Positions 45,317-54,560 of a stretch of DNA of 64,000 bases are shown piece by piece. The notes beneath the pieces are model-generated. The model saw nothing but the letters and a program-made list of their open reading frames with translations. It made no database searches and was not told the origin of the DNA. The translations under genes and the position numbers were made by a program. Position 1 is the first letter of the stretch. Every line of letters begins with the position of its first letter. This DNA comes from Methylotenera sp. (GTDB lineage: Bacteria > Pseudomonadota > Gammaproteobacteria > Burkholderiales > Methylophilaceae). The stretch spans positions 62,001 through 126,000 of the forward strand of contig JABFQV010000002.1 in assembly GCA_013141495.1 (NCBI GenBank), in the 5' to 3' direction.

Positions 45317-46549
45317 ATGCGTCGTGTCGTCGTTACGGGGTTTGGGATTGTTTCCAGTTTGGGCAACAATAAAGCTGAAGTGTTGGCGAGCCTGAAGGCA
45401 GGCAAGTCAGGAATTACTTATCAACCGGAATACGCTGCAATGGGCTTGCGCTCGCACGTGGCGGGTTCTATCAAAAATCTGAATGTAGAAGAGCTGATAG
45501 ACCGCAAGCTGATGCGCTTTATGGCAAAAGGTCATGCTTATGCTTGGCTTGCGATGCAAGAAGCTATTGCGGATTCTCAACTGCCTGAAGAAATGGTATC
45601 TAATGTGCGTACAGGTTTGATCGTAGGCGCGGGTGGTGCATCACATGAAAGTATTTTAGAAGGCATCGACACTCTGCGTGAAAAAGGCGTGCGTCGCGTA
45701 GGGCCATATATGGTTACAAAGGCGATGGCGAGCGGTGTGTCGGCATGTCTTGCTACAGGCGCAAAAATTAAGGGTATCAATTACGGGATCAGTTCTGCGT
45801 GTTCTACCAGTGCACACTGTATTGGCGCGGGCGTGGAGCAAATTCAATTAGGCAAGCAAGATATTGTTTTTGCAGGCGGCGCGGAAGAAGAACATTGGAC
45901 GTTGTCATTTATGTTTGATGCAATGGGCGCATTAAGTAGCAAATATAACGAAACGCCTGATAAAGCCTCACGCACTTATGACGCGAACCGTGATGGTTTT
46001 GTGATTTCAGGTGGCGGCGGTATTGTCGTGCTTGAAGAGTACGAGCACGCTAAAGCACGTGGCGCAAAAATCTACGCTGAAGTTGTCGGTTACGGCGCTA
46101 CATCTGACGGATATGACATGGTGGCACCGAGCGGAGAAGGTGCGGTGCGCTGTATGCGTTTGGCATTGGATGGCATATCTGACCCAATTGATTACATTAA
46201 TACGCACGGAACCAGTACACCCGTTGGTGATGTAAAAGAGTTAGAAGCTATTCGTGAGGTGTTTGGTGAAAATGGTTTAAATCAAAATCCCGCAATCGCC
46301 TCTACCAAATCTCTGTCAGGTCATGCGCTTGGTGCCGCGGGCGTAAATGAGGCGATTTATACCTTGCTGATGATGGAACACGGTTTTATTGCTGCTTCAG
46401 CTAACATCGAAACATTAGACCCTGCGGCGACAGGTTTGAATATTGTGCGCGAACCGATTGAAAATGTGAAAATCGAAACCGCATTATCCAATAGCTTTGG
46501 CTTTGGTGGCACTAATGCTACGCTGACGTTTTCACGCAAAGGGTTTTAA
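45317..46549 (+). CDS. fabB: Beta-ketoacyl-ACP synthase I
   Basis: FabB elongates the cis-3-decenoyl-ACP made by FabA. The 410-residue protein has the nucleophile Cys in [10 protein letters not shown] and histidines in [11 protein letters not shown] and [14 protein letters not shown]. The [22 protein letters not shown] start and a clear AAGGAGC ribosome site fix the N-terminus. With fabF at 13.9 kb, the genome has both elongating condensing enzymes. Confidence 0.96.
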   Translation: MRRVVVTGFGIVSSLGNNKAEVLASLKAGKSGITYQPEYAAMGLRSHVAGSIKNLNVEELIDRKLMRFMAKGHAYAWLAMQEAIADSQLPEEMVSNVRTGLIVGAGGASHESILEGIDTLREKGVRRVGPYMVTKAMASGVSACLATGAKIKGINYGISSACSTSAHCIGAGVEQIQLGKQDIVFAGGAEEEHWTLSFMFDAMGALSSKYNETPDKASRTYDANRDGFVISGGGGIVVLEEYEHAKARGAKIYAEVVGYGATSDGYDMVAPSGEGAVRCMRLALDGISDPIDYINTHGTSTPVGDVKELEAIREVFGENGLNQNPAIASTKSLSGHALGAAGVNEAIYTLLMMEHGFIAASANIETLDPAATGLNIVREPIENVKIETALSNSFGFGGTNATLTFSRKGF

Positions 46550-46635
46550 AACAACAGTTTGTGAAAATTAAAATAATCATCATTAAAAAGGTCAACTAAA
46601 ATAATTACTTAGATAAATTATTGATACTAATAAAA

Positions 46636-47979
46636 ATGAAAAACCCGCTTCAACGAGTATCCGACTATTTTTCACTTGGCCCATTGGATGATATGCATGG
46701 GCATCGCGTAAAACTTGCTCTAGAGATAGGTAGTTTAGCGCTGATGGTGGTAGGGGCAGTATGGGTGGTGTTTCTAATTTACTCTGGGGCTTGGTCTATT
46801 GCATGGGTTGATGGTTTGCTCGTGGTTTTGGGTGCTGTAACGTTAGTTTTAACAAGAAAAAGCCGCATACGTAGTGCGGCTTTTTTGTTGCTGTCTAGTT
46901 TGTTTGCCATGATTTTAGGGATGAGTCTGTTTTTGGATGTTCCTACTACTTCAGCACCAAGAGCTGTGCACCAATACTTTTTATTGCTGGCATTTTATGG
47001 CTACTTGTTACTTAAAAATGAACTCAAGTGGCTAAGGTATGGTTTTTTCTTATCTTGCATGGCTGCCTTCGTTGTATTTTCCAGCACCTATTTTGGGTTT
47101 GCATCACAATATGTTGTTATAGATGATGTGCGCGTACTTGGTGCATGGGGCAACAGTTTAATTGCAACCAGTTTGTTGTGTTTGATTCTATATATTATCC
47201 AGTCAGATTTTGTTTTGCGGACACAGGCCGGTAACGAGTTAACTATTGCACTATTGGATCATCAGTTTGAGCTTTACTATCAACCGCAGGTAGATCAAAC
47301 GGGTAAGGTTTTTGGCGCAGAAGCCCTTATTCGCTGGCATCATCCGGAGCGTGGACTGGTCTCCCCTGCGGAGTTTATCCCTGTGGCTGAGAAAATGGGA
47401 TTGATGGTGCCCATCGGACATTGGGTGCTCAATGCCTCTTGTCATCAATTAGCGCTATGGGCGTCTAAAAAGGCGTCGGCACATTTGACGCTAGCAGTCA
47501 ATGTGAGCGCTCAGCAGTTTCATGAAGCTGAGTTTGTGCCAAAAGTACTTGCTTTGGTTAAGCACAAAGGAGTGGATGCTACTCGGTTAAAGCTGGAGCT
47601 TACCGAGAGTGTTTTGGTTGAGAATGTAGAGGAAGTTATCATGAAAATGACGCTTTTGAAACAAGCTGGAGTTGGTGTTGCATTGGACGATTTTGGTACG
47701 GGGTATTCGTCACTTAGTTATCTTAAGCGTCTGCCGTTAGATCAATTAAAAATTGACCAGTCATTTGTGCGAGATATTCTGACTGATTACCATGATGCAG
47801 CTATCGCACGTACAATTATTGCCTTGGGGCGGGATTTAGGCCTCAGGGTGGTTGCCGAAGGGGTTGAAACCGAAGCTCAGCAGCAGTTTTTATTGGAAAA
47901 CGGATGTTATGCATTCCAGGGCTATTGGTTCAGCCACCCGTTACCTATCAGCAAGTTTGATCTTTTTATTTCAAAATAG
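46636..47979 (+). CDS. Membrane-anchored EAL c-di-GMP phosphodiesterase
   Basis: About 447 residues from the ATG at 46636 (MKNPLQRVSDYF); an in-frame TTG at 46621 is less likely. Residues 30-200 hold about six membrane helices, likely a sensor or anchor. The C-terminal EAL domain is complete: EALIRW, ELTESVL, DDFGTGYSSLSYL, KIDQSFV and AEGVET, all metal- and catalysis-related residues present, so it should hydrolyse c-di-GMP. There is no GGDEF domain. The input signal is unknown. Confidence 0.92.
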   Translation: MKNPLQRVSDYFSLGPLDDMHGHRVKLALEIGSLALMVVGAVWVVFLIYSGAWSIAWVDGLLVVLGAVTLVLTRKSRIRSAAFLLLSSLFAMILGMSLFLDVPTTSAPRAVHQYFLLLAFYGYLLLKNELKWLRYGFFLSCMAAFVVFSSTYFGFASQYVVIDDVRVLGAWGNSLIATSLLCLILYIIQSDFVLRTQAGNELTIALLDHQFELYYQPQVDQTGKVFGAEALIRWHHPERGLVSPAEFIPVAEKMGLMVPIGHWVLNASCHQLALWASKKASAHLTLAVNVSAQQFHEAEFVPKVLALVKHKGVDATRLKLELTESVLVENVEEVIMKMTLLKQAGVGVALDDFGTGYSSLSYLKRLPLDQLKIDQSFVRDILTDYHDAAIARTIIALGRDLGLRVVAEGVETEAQQQFLLENGCYAFQGYWFSHPLPISKFDLFISK

Positions 47980-47986
47980 CCCTTAA

Positions 47987-48010
47987 CTAGATAGCGCTTA
48001 TCTAGATTTT
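47987..48010. terminator. Weak bidirectional terminator between convergent genes
   Basis: CTAGATA and TATCTAG form a 7-bp stem with loop GCGCT, followed by ATTTTATG. It lies in the 35-bp gap between the EAL gene and the convergent Mth938-like gene. Confidence 0.45.
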
Positions 48011-48014
48011 ATGG

Positions 48015-48398
48015 TTAAAGTAGCAAAGCCGCCGCCACTTTACGACCCTCGCTCATCAATATGTTGTAAGTTCTGCAGGCAGCCGCAGTCGTCATACATT
48101 CCACAGCGATGCCTTGCTGGCTGAGCGCCACACTTAGTTTTGGGTGTAAAAATCGGTGTATTTTACCTGTGCCAAGTAATACCAGCTCAGGTTTTAATAC
48201 AGCAATTTTCTCTATGTCATCTGCAGTTAAGGTTTCAAATGATAATGCAGTAGAAGTATTTGACTGCCAGTTTGCATTGATGCTGGTTGGCATCACTATG
48301 ATGCTAGTTGTGTAGCGTTGATTATTAACGTCAATGCTGTCGTCAGTAAAGCCTGTAATCAGGTTTTGTCCTTCAGCTTGTGTGAGGTGTAGTTTCAT
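48015..48398 (-). CDS. Mth938-like (DUF498) domain protein
   Basis: The protein of about 127 residues (start chosen at MKLHLTQAEGQNLITGF; the frame is open to an ATG at 48440) has the Mth938/NDUFAF3-like pattern: SIIVMPTSINANW, then LKPELVLLGTGKIHRFLHPKLS and GIAVECMTTAAACRTYNILMSEGRKVAAALLL. Members are small single-domain proteins; the mitochondrial relative assists complex I assembly. The bacterial function is not settled. It is divergent from the aminotransferase gene. Confidence 0.82.
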   Translation of the reverse strand: MKLHLTQAEGQNLITGFTDDSIDVNNQRYTTSIIVMPTSINANWQSNTSTALSFETLTADDIEKIAVLKPELVLLGTGKIHRFLHPKLSVALSQQGIAVECMTTAAACRTYNILMSEGRKVAAALLL

Positions 48399-48487
48399 GC
48401 TTTGCATTGCTTGATGTAGGGTGAAAAGGTAAGATAGCATACTTTATTAAGTTGGCTAAAAGTAGCTGACATTTCATCTTAAAATTT

Positions 48488-49735
48488 ATGCAAAAAATTG
48501 AAAAATCTAACAAGCTTGCTAACGTTTGCTACGATATTCGTGGTCCGGTGTTGCAGCGCGCCCGCCAAATGGAAGAAGAAGGTCAGCGTATTATCAAGCT
48601 GAATATTGGCAACCCGGCCGCGTTTGGTTTTGAAGTGCCTGAAGAAATTCAGCAGGACGTGATTCGAAACATGGGCAAAGCGGGCGGCTATACAGATAGC
48701 AAAGGCTTGTTCGAGCCGCGTAAAGCGATTATGCATTACACGCAGAGTAAGCATATTCAGGGCGTGACGGTTGATGACATCATCATCGGTAACGGCGTTT
48801 CTGAACTGATTGTGATGGCGATGCAGGGTTTACTGAATAATGGCGACCAAGTGCTGGTGCCAATGCCGGACTATCCGTTATGGACGGCGGCGGTAAATTT
48901 GGCAGGCGGCACGGCGCGGCATTATCTATGTGATGAAGCAACTGGCTGGATGCCGGATTTAAAAGATATTGAATCTAAAATTACCGCAAACACGCGTGGT
49001 ATTGTAGTGATAAACCCTAACAACCCTACGGGCGCTTTATATCCACGTGAAATTCTGGAAGGCATCATAGAGATTGCCCGTCACCATAGCTTAGTTGTTT
49101 TTGCCGATGAGATTTACGACAAAGTCTTATTCGATGGCAATGTGCATACCTCTATTGCCTCGCTGGCAGATGATGTTTTATTTGTCACCTTTAATGGCTT
49201 ATCAAAAAACTATCGTACTTGCGGCTATCGTGCAGGCTGGATGGTGTTAAGCGGTGAGAAAGAGTATGCGAAAGACTACATTGAAGGCCTCAATATGCTG
49301 GCTTCAATGCGTCTGTGTGCCAATGTGCCTGGGCAATTAGCAATTCAAACAGCATTAGGTGGCTATCAAAGCATCGATGACTTAGTCGCGCCAGAAGGCC
49401 GCTTATGTAAGCAACGCGACATCGCTTATGAGTTGCTGAATGCAATCCCAGGGGTGAGTTGCACAAAACCGCAGGCAGCGATGTACTTGTTTCCGAAATT
49501 AGACCCAAAAATTTACCCGATTAAAGATGATCAGCAGTTCATTTTAGACTTGCTGCTGGAAGAAAAAGTACTATTAGTGCAGGGCACAGGCTTTAATTGG
49601 AAGACCCCAGATCATTTCCGCGTAGTATTTTTACCTAACGTGGATGATTTGACTGAGGCGATTAAACGGATAGCCAGGTTCTTGAAAAACTATAGAAAAA
49701 AACACGGTTCAAAATCAGATGGAGCAGAAGCTTGA
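48488..49735 (+). CDS. alaA: AlaA-like PLP aminotransferase (glutamate-pyruvate type)
   Basis: The 415-residue class I aminotransferase has IKLNIGNPAAFGFEVP at the start, the cofactor-binding NPNNPTGALYP, and the PLP lysine in NGLSKNYRTCGYRAGW. These match AlaA, which makes alanine from pyruvate and glutamate. In betaproteobacteria this gene typically precedes hom-thrC, as here. Its stop overlaps the hom start by 4 nt (TTGA). Confidence 0.92.
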   Translation: MQKIEKSNKLANVCYDIRGPVLQRARQMEEEGQRIIKLNIGNPAAFGFEVPEEIQQDVIRNMGKAGGYTDSKGLFEPRKAIMHYTQSKHIQGVTVDDIIIGNGVSELIVMAMQGLLNNGDQVLVPMPDYPLWTAAVNLAGGTARHYLCDEATGWMPDLKDIESKITANTRGIVVINPNNPTGALYPREILEGIIEIARHHSLVVFADEIYDKVLFDGNVHTSIASLADDVLFVTFNGLSKNYRTCGYRAGWMVLSGEKEYAKDYIEGLNMLASMRLCANVPGQLAIQTALGGYQSIDDLVAPEGRLCKQRDIAYELLNAIPGVSCTKPQAAMYLFPKLDPKIYPIKDDQQFILDLLLEEKVLLVQGTGFNWKTPDHFRVVFLPNVDDLTEAIKRIARFLKNYRKKHGSKSDGAEA

Positions 49736-51060
49736 AACAGTCAGAAATTAAGGTCTTAAGCGTAGGCATATTAGGCTTAGGCACGGTAGGTGGCGGTACT
49801 TATAGCGTGTTAACACGTAACGCGCTCGAGATTACCCGTCGCACTGGCGTGGAAATTAAGGTTATACAAGTTGCAGATAAAAATATTGAGCATGCAAGAG
49901 CTATAGTAGCTGAAAATATCAGTGTGACTGACGATGCATTTGCTGTCGTGAATAACCCTGCGGTAGATGTTGTCGTTGAGCTTATCGGTGGCTACACCTT
50001 GAGTCGTGAACTGGTGTTGAAAGCGATTGCGAATAAAAAACATATAGTGACGGCGAATAAAGCGCTGATTGCGACGCATGGCAATGAGATTTTTGCGGCT
50101 GCCAAAGCCAATAACGTGATTGTGGCGTTTGAAGCAGCAGTAGCTGGCGGCATCCCTATAATTAAAGCGCTACGAGAAGGCTTGGGAGCTAACCGTATCG
50201 AGTGGGTTGCTGGCATTATCAATGGCACGACTAATTTTATCCTGACAGAAATGCGTGAAAAAGGCCTGAATTTTTCTGATGTTCTGGGCGAGGCGCAACG
50301 CTTGGGCTATGCAGAGGCAGACCCAACTTTTGATGTTGAAGGCATTGATGCAGCGCATAAACTAACGATTATGTCAGCGATTGCTTTCGGTATGCCAATG
50401 AAGTTTGAGCAGGCATATACAGAAGGCATTACCAAATTACAGCAGGTTGATATTAAATACGCTGAAGAGTTAGGTTACCGCGTTAAGTTGTTGGGCATCA
50501 CTAAGCGCACTGGTAAAGGTGTTGAGTTGCGCGTGCATCCAACCTTGATTCCAGAAAAGCGCCTGGTTGCTAATGTAAATGGCGCGATGAATGCTGTCGT
50601 TGTAAAAGGTGATGCCGTTGGCCCTACGCTTTACTATGGCGCCGGCGCAGGTGCAGAGCCAACCGCGAGTGCTGTAGTGGCGGATTTGATGGATGTTGCA
50701 AGGTTAATCGATGCAACTAGTGCACAACGCGTGCCTTATTTAGCATTTCAGCCAGATCAAGTGCAAGATTTACCTATCTTGCCGATTGATGAAGTACAAA
50801 GTGCTTATTACTTACGCTTACGCGCGAGTGATAAGCCGGGCGTATTGGCGAATGTCACTAAAATTTTAGGTGATCGTGAAATTTCCATCGATGCGATGAT
50901 GCAAAAAGAGCCTGATGAAAATGAAACAGAGGCTGACATTGTAATTCTGACGCATATTACCGTTGAAAAAAATATGAATGCGGCTATCACCGCCATTGAG
51001 TCATTGGCTGAAATTACGGGAAAAGTTGTGCGTATCCGTATGGAAGAGCTCGCTAAATAG
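49732..51060 (+). CDS. hom: Homoserine dehydrogenase
   Basis: Hom reduces aspartate semialdehyde to homoserine for threonine and methionine. The 442-residue protein has the NAD(P) loop GILGLGTVGGGTY, VTANKALIATHG, the substrate region GIINGTTNFILTEM and EAQRLGYAEADPTFDVEG with catalytic residues, and a C-terminal ACT domain (LRASDKPGVLANVTKIL) for feedback control. It starts at a TTG overlapping the alaA stop, with GGAG 7 nt upstream. No aspartokinase domain is fused. Confidence 0.95.
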   Translation: MKQSEIKVLSVGILGLGTVGGGTYSVLTRNALEITRRTGVEIKVIQVADKNIEHARAIVAENISVTDDAFAVVNNPAVDVVVELIGGYTLSRELVLKAIANKKHIVTANKALIATHGNEIFAAAKANNVIVAFEAAVAGGIPIIKALREGLGANRIEWVAGIINGTTNFILTEMREKGLNFSDVLGEAQRLGYAEADPTFDVEGIDAAHKLTIMSAIAFGMPMKFEQAYTEGITKLQQVDIKYAEELGYRVKLLGITKRTGKGVELRVHPTLIPEKRLVANVNGAMNAVVVKGDAVGPTLYYGAGAGAEPTASAVVADLMDVARLIDATSAQRVPYLAFQPDQVQDLPILPIDEVQSAYYLRLRASDKPGVLANVTKILGDREISIDAMMQKEPDENETEADIVILTHITVEKNMNAAITAIESLAEITGKVVRIRMEELAK

Positions 51061-51068
51061 TCACATTC

Positions 51069-51134
51069 GTCATTCCAGCGTAGCGGGTTAAGCAGGCAAG
51101 TAGCGAAGCTGATGCTCGTAAAGCTGGAATCTAG
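51069..51134. repeat. Palindromic repeat before the GIY-YIG gene
   Basis: GTCATTCCAGC at 51069 and GCTGGAATCTAG ending 51134 give an inverted arrangement with additional internal pairing. It has the GTCATTCC start and GGAATCTAG feature of the copies at 51435 and 52973 and lies 6 bp upstream of the GIY-YIG start. Confidence 0.75.
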
Positions 51135-51140
51135 GAAACC

Positions 51141-51425
51141 ATGCAGCCTTGTGTCTATATTTTAGCAAGTAAGCGAAATGGTACTTTATACATAGGGGTT
51201 ACTTCAGATTTAATAAAGCGGGTTTGGCAACATAAAAATGATTTGGTTGAGGGATTTACCAAAAAGTATAAAGTTCATGATTTGGTGTGGTATGAGTTAG
51301 TTGATGATATGGCATCTGCGATTTTGCGAGAAAAGCAGATTAAAGAGTGGAAACGTCAGTGGAAGTTAGAATTGATTGAGAAGCTCAATCCGTACTGGAA
51401 AGATTTGTACCCAAGTATTATTTAA
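51141..51425 (+). CDS. Small GIY-YIG endonuclease-like protein
   Basis: The 94-residue protein is a single GIY-YIG domain: CVYILASKRNGTLYIGVTSDLIKRVWQHK includes the VYIL...LYIG pair and the catalytic Arg, and EKQIKEWKRQWKLELI carries the metal-binding Glu. Such short proteins (YhbQ/UPF0213-like) are common and often lie among repeats; activity is unproven. It interrupts hom and thrC and is bracketed by palindromic repeats at 51069-51134 and 51435-51515, which suggests mobility. Confidence 0.9.
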   Translation: MQPCVYILASKRNGTLYIGVTSDLIKRVWQHKNDLVEGFTKKYKVHDLVWYELVDDMASAILREKQIKEWKRQWKLELIEKLNPYWKDLYPSII

Positions 51426-51434
51426 CTAGAGTCT

Positions 51435-51515
51435 GTCATTCCGTGCTTGACACGGAATCTAGCGTCTAGAAAACGGTTAATCTAGACCCTAGATACCGAC
51501 TTTCGTCGGTATGAC
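51435..51515. repeat. Palindromic GTCATTCC...GTATGAC repeat
   Basis: The 81-bp element begins GTCATTCCGTG and ends GTCGGTATGAC. It holds two hairpins: CCGTG-CTTGA-CACGG and ACCGAC-TTTC-GTCGGT, plus CTAGAC/GTCTAG pairing. It stands between the GIY-YIG gene and thrC. Confidence 0.88.
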
Positions 51516-51537
51516 GTAAGAATGTTTGAGAGATTAA

Positions 51538-52965
51538 ATGAAATATATCAGCACACGCGGGCAATCGCCTGCTTTAAGTTTTAGCCAGATTTTACTCGGA
51601 GGCTTAGCGCCAGATGGCGGTTTGTACCTGCCAGAAAGCTATCCGCAATTCACCGATGCTGATTTGTCAGCGATGCGCGCTTTGTCTTATGCGGATTTAG
51701 CTTTTGCAATTTTGTCGCGCTTCGTGGATGACATTCCTGCTACTGATTTAAAAGCGATTATTGATAAAACCTATCGTGCGGATGTTTATGGCTTTACGCG
51801 CCCTGGGCAGAATGCCGCGGATATTACGCCAACGTTCAAGTTAGAGGATAACCTGTATTTATTGAGTCTTTCTAACGGACCTACGCTTGCTTTCAAAGAT
51901 ATGGCGATGCAATTGTTAGGTAATCTGTTTGAATATGTGCTGACCAAAGAAGGAAAAACTACCAATATTTTAGGGGCAACCTCTGGCGACACCGGTTCAG
52001 CCGCGGAGTATGCGATGCGCGGTAAAAAAGGTATTCGCGTATTCATGTTGTCACCGCATAAAAAAATGAGCCGTTTTCAAACGGCACAAATGTTCAGTCT
52101 GCAAGATGAAAACATCTACAATATTGCAGTAAACGGCGTGTTTGATGATTGTCAGGATATGGTAAAAGCCGTTTCTAATGACGCTGCATTCAAGGCGCAG
52201 TATAAAATTGGCGCAGTAAACTCTATTAACTGGGGGCGTATCGTTGCGCAAGTAGTTTATTATTTCAAAGGTTACTTCGCAGTGACTGAAAATAATGCGC
52301 AAAAAGTAAATTTCTCTGTGCCATCAGGCAACTTTGGTAATGTGTGTGCAGGCCACATTGCACGTATGATGGGTTTGCCGATAGATAAACTTATCGTAGC
52401 AACCAACGAAAACGATGTGTTGGATGAGTTCTTTAAAACGGGTGTTTATAGCCCACGCGGCTCAGCTAAAACTTACCATACTTCAAGCCCGTCGATGGAC
52501 ATCAGTAAAGCCTCAAATTTTGAGCGTTTTGTATTTGATTTGGTGGGCCGTGATAGTGATAAAACACGTGCGTTATGGAGCAAGGTCGATAGCGGTAATA
52601 GTTTTGATTTAAATGCAGATGGCTATTTTGCAAAAATCGCTGATTATGGTTTTATCTCTGGCAGTAGTAACCATGCAAATCGTATGCAAACGATTCGGGA
52701 AACCCAAGCCAAATATGATGTGGTGATTGATACGCACACAGCCGATGGTCTTAAGGTGGCCCTAGCTTATTTTGATAAAAAAACACCGATGGTCGTATTG
52801 GAAACAGCTTTGCCAGCTAAGTTCGAGGATTCTATTGTTGAGGCTTTAGGGCACGCGCCAGAACGCCCAAAAGCTTTGGAGGGTATTGAGGCATTACCGC
52901 AAAAATTTACCGAGATGGATGCAGATGCGTTAGCAATAAAAGATTTTATTATAAAAAATACTTAA
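51538..52965 (+). CDS. thrC: Threonine synthase
   Basis: ThrC converts O-phosphohomoserine to threonine. The 475-residue protein starts MKYISTRGQSPALSFSQILLGGLAPDGGLYLP, has the PLP lysine in GPTLAFKDMAMQLLGNLFEY, the phosphate-binding GATSGDTGSAAEYAM and the VPSGNFGNVCAGHIA block. It is the long form used in Proteobacteria. Normally next to hom, it is here separated by the GIY-YIG gene and two repeats. Confidence 0.96.
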   Translation: MKYISTRGQSPALSFSQILLGGLAPDGGLYLPESYPQFTDADLSAMRALSYADLAFAILSRFVDDIPATDLKAIIDKTYRADVYGFTRPGQNAADITPTFKLEDNLYLLSLSNGPTLAFKDMAMQLLGNLFEYVLTKEGKTTNILGATSGDTGSAAEYAMRGKKGIRVFMLSPHKKMSRFQTAQMFSLQDENIYNIAVNGVFDDCQDMVKAVSNDAAFKAQYKIGAVNSINWGRIVAQVVYYFKGYFAVTENNAQKVNFSVPSGNFGNVCAGHIARMMGLPIDKLIVATNENDVLDEFFKTGVYSPRGSAKTYHTSSPSMDISKASNFERFVFDLVGRDSDKTRALWSKVDSGNSFDLNADGYFAKIADYGFISGSSNHANRMQTIRETQAKYDVVIDTHTADGLKVALAYFDKKTPMVVLETALPAKFEDSIVEALGHAPERPKALEGIEALPQKFTEMDADALAIKDFIIKNT

Positions 52966-52972
52966 ATAAACT

Positions 52973-53041
52973 GTCATTCCGTGCTGGACACGGAATCTAG
53001 CGATTTTATAGACACTGGATACCGACTTACGTCGGTATGAC
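52973..53041. repeat. Palindromic GTCATTCC...GTATGAC repeat, second copy
   Basis: This 69-bp element has the same ends and hairpins as 51435-51515 (CCGTG-CTGGA-CACGG and ACCGAC-TTAC-GTCGGT) with a different, shorter middle. It lies between thrC and thyA and has the same orientation as the other copy. Confidence 0.9.
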
Positions 53042-53065
53042 GTTATTGTAGATGGTAAGTTAAAA

Positions 53066-53887
53066 ATGAAACAATATACCGACCTGGTACGCCACGTACT
53101 TGAACATGGCAATAAAAAAGAAGACCGTACCGGCACCGGTACGCTTTCTGTATTTGGCTATCAAATGCGTTTTAATCTGGCTGACGGCTTCCCGCTACTG
53201 ACGACTAAAAAAGTACATTTAAAGTCGATTGTGCATGAATTACTGTGGTTTTTACAGGGCAGCACGAACATTGCCTATTTAAAAGAAAATGGTGTGCGTA
53301 TTTGGGATGAGTGGGCAGACGAGGATGGCAATCTGGGCCCAGTTTACGGTTATCAGTGGCGTAACTGGCCAAAGCCTGACGGCACGCATATCGACCAAAT
53401 TGCACAGGTCGTCAATGCTATCAAAAACAATCCTGATTCGCGCCGTTTGATTGTTTCAGCCTGGAACGTGGCTGATGTTGATCAAATGAAATTACCCCCT
53501 TGCCATGCTTTTTTCCAGTTCTATGTGGCGCCCGCTTTGCCGGACGAAGCGGATCAAAGATCAAAGTTAAGCTGCCAACTTTACCAGCGCAGCGCCGATA
53601 TATTCCTAGGCGTTCCGTTCAACATCGCCTCTTATGCATTGCTTACCATGATGGTGGCACAAGTGTGCAATTTGAGATTAGGTGATTTCGTACACACGCT
53701 AGGTGATGCGCATATTTACGCTAATCACTTTGATCAAGTGAATGAGCAACTGCAGCGTGCGCCGCGCGCCTTGCCTACTATGCGCATTAATCCTGAAATA
53801 CGTGATATTTTTAGCTTTAAGTTTGAAGATTTTACTTTAGATGGCTATGATCCTCACCCAGCAATTAAGGCAACGGTAGCAGTTTAA
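53066..53887 (+). CDS. thyA: Thymidylate synthase
   Basis: ThyA methylates dUMP to dTMP using methylene-THF. The 273-residue protein has [17 protein letters not shown], the nucleophile Cys in [21 protein letters not shown] and [23 protein letters not shown] short insertion ([13 protein letters not shown], residues about 160-172) lengthens it by 9 residues over the usual 264. Dihydrofolate reductase, its functional partner, is encoded at 58.0 kb. Confidence 0.97.
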   Translation: MKQYTDLVRHVLEHGNKKEDRTGTGTLSVFGYQMRFNLADGFPLLTTKKVHLKSIVHELLWFLQGSTNIAYLKENGVRIWDEWADEDGNLGPVYGYQWRNWPKPDGTHIDQIAQVVNAIKNNPDSRRLIVSAWNVADVDQMKLPPCHAFFQFYVAPALPDEADQRSKLSCQLYQRSADIFLGVPFNIASYALLTMMVAQVCNLRLGDFVHTLGDAHIYANHFDQVNEQLQRAPRALPTMRINPEIRDIFSFKFEDFTLDGYDPHPAIKATVAV

Positions 53888-53902
53888 ATTGGGTGTCGAA
53901 AT

Positions 53903-53937
53903 AAAAAAGAGGCTACACTGGTTCTTGGTGTAGCCTC
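53903..53937 (-). terminator. Terminator of the EF-hand gene
   Basis: On the minus strand GAGGCTACAC pairs with GTGTAGCCTC around a 9-nt loop and is followed by TTTTTTATTT. It lies 53 bp after the EF-hand gene stop and also just after thyA, where it lacks a T-run on the plus strand. Confidence 0.88.
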
Positions 53938-53989
53938 AAAGCTTGTAACACTAGGGTGGGGATGCTACAAGTTTATTCATGGCACAGCT

Positions 53990-54367
53990 TTAATTTGTCG
54001 ATGTTGGGGGTAACTGTACGTTAAAGGCAATGTATTCATCTATAGATACCGCGCCATCATGATTCGCATCTACTACATCGTAGTTGCTAGATAATACTTT
54101 ATCCTTAACCGCTTCTTTGGGGGATATTTTCCCGTCGTGACTCACGTCTAGTATTTTGAAAACATCCTCTATGGGTTTTGTTGAAGACTCTGCTACTTTT
54201 ATATCGGGGATTTTATTTTCCGCAACAATTTTGGTGTCGCTACCTACCGCATTTTTTAAGGCAGCCTTATTATCAGCGAATGCTGTAATGCTTAAACTGG
54301 AAAGTATCAATGCTGCAGCGATGCCGCTTGTGATTGGGTGAGTGATTACGTTTGAATTAAATTTCAT
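53990..54367 (-). CDS. Exported EF-hand calcium-binding protein
   Basis: The 125-residue protein has a signal peptide (SGIAAALILSSLSITAFA) and two EF-hand loops, DVSHDGKISPKE and DANHDGAVSIDE, with all calcium-ligand positions filled. It is likely a periplasmic calcium buffer or sensor. A good AGGAG ribosome site precedes the ATG. Upstream is a sigma-54-type promoter and GlrR-type activator sites, and the adjacent operon encodes a sigma-54-dependent response regulator, so it is a likely regulon member. Confidence 0.88.
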   Translation of the reverse strand: MKFNSNVITHPITSGIAAALILSSLSITAFADNKAALKNAVGSDTKIVAENKIPDIKVAESSTKPIEDVFKILDVSHDGKISPKEAVKDKVLSSNYDVVDANHDGAVSIDEYIAFNVQLPPTSTN

Positions 54368-54415
54368 GTATTAGCTCCTAATATGCCAAATAAAAAAGTT
54401 ACTGCACTAACCTAT

Positions 54416-54433
54416 TAGCGAATAGTGTGCCAA
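54416..54433 (-). promoter_or_regulatory. Sigma-54 promoter of the EF-hand gene
   Basis: On the minus strand the sequence TTGGCACACTATTCGCTA has the -24 element TGGCAC and a -12 GC with GG-to-GC spacing of 12 nt, as in the TGGCAC-N5-TTGC consensus (one change in the -12 part: TCGC for TTGC). Start of transcription would be near 54406, giving a leader of about 40 nt. Confidence 0.72.
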
Positions 54434-54495
54434 CTAAATTTGTATAATAAAAACAGTGAGTTGCAAAAATTTTTTATGAAAGTTAGATTTTGTTC

Positions 54496-54513
54496 TGTCG
54501 CTTTTTCGGGACA
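54496..54513 (-). promoter_or_regulatory. GlrR-type activator site, perfect TGTC-N10-GACA
   Basis: TGTC (54496-54499) and GACA (54510-54513) are separated by exactly 10 nt and extended by flanking C and G to CTGTC...GACAG. TGTC-N10-GACA is the site bound by GlrR upstream of the sigma-54-dependent glmY promoter in enterobacteria. Its centre is about 98 bp upstream of the predicted start. Confidence 0.7.
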
Positions 54514-54560
54514 GTAAAATTGGATATGGTTTTAACTTATTGAATTTATATAATAAATAT

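Noticed and set aside
53903-53937. Terminator of thyA on the plus strand
   Set aside because: The hairpin has its T-run only on the minus strand, so it is assigned to the EF-hand gene.
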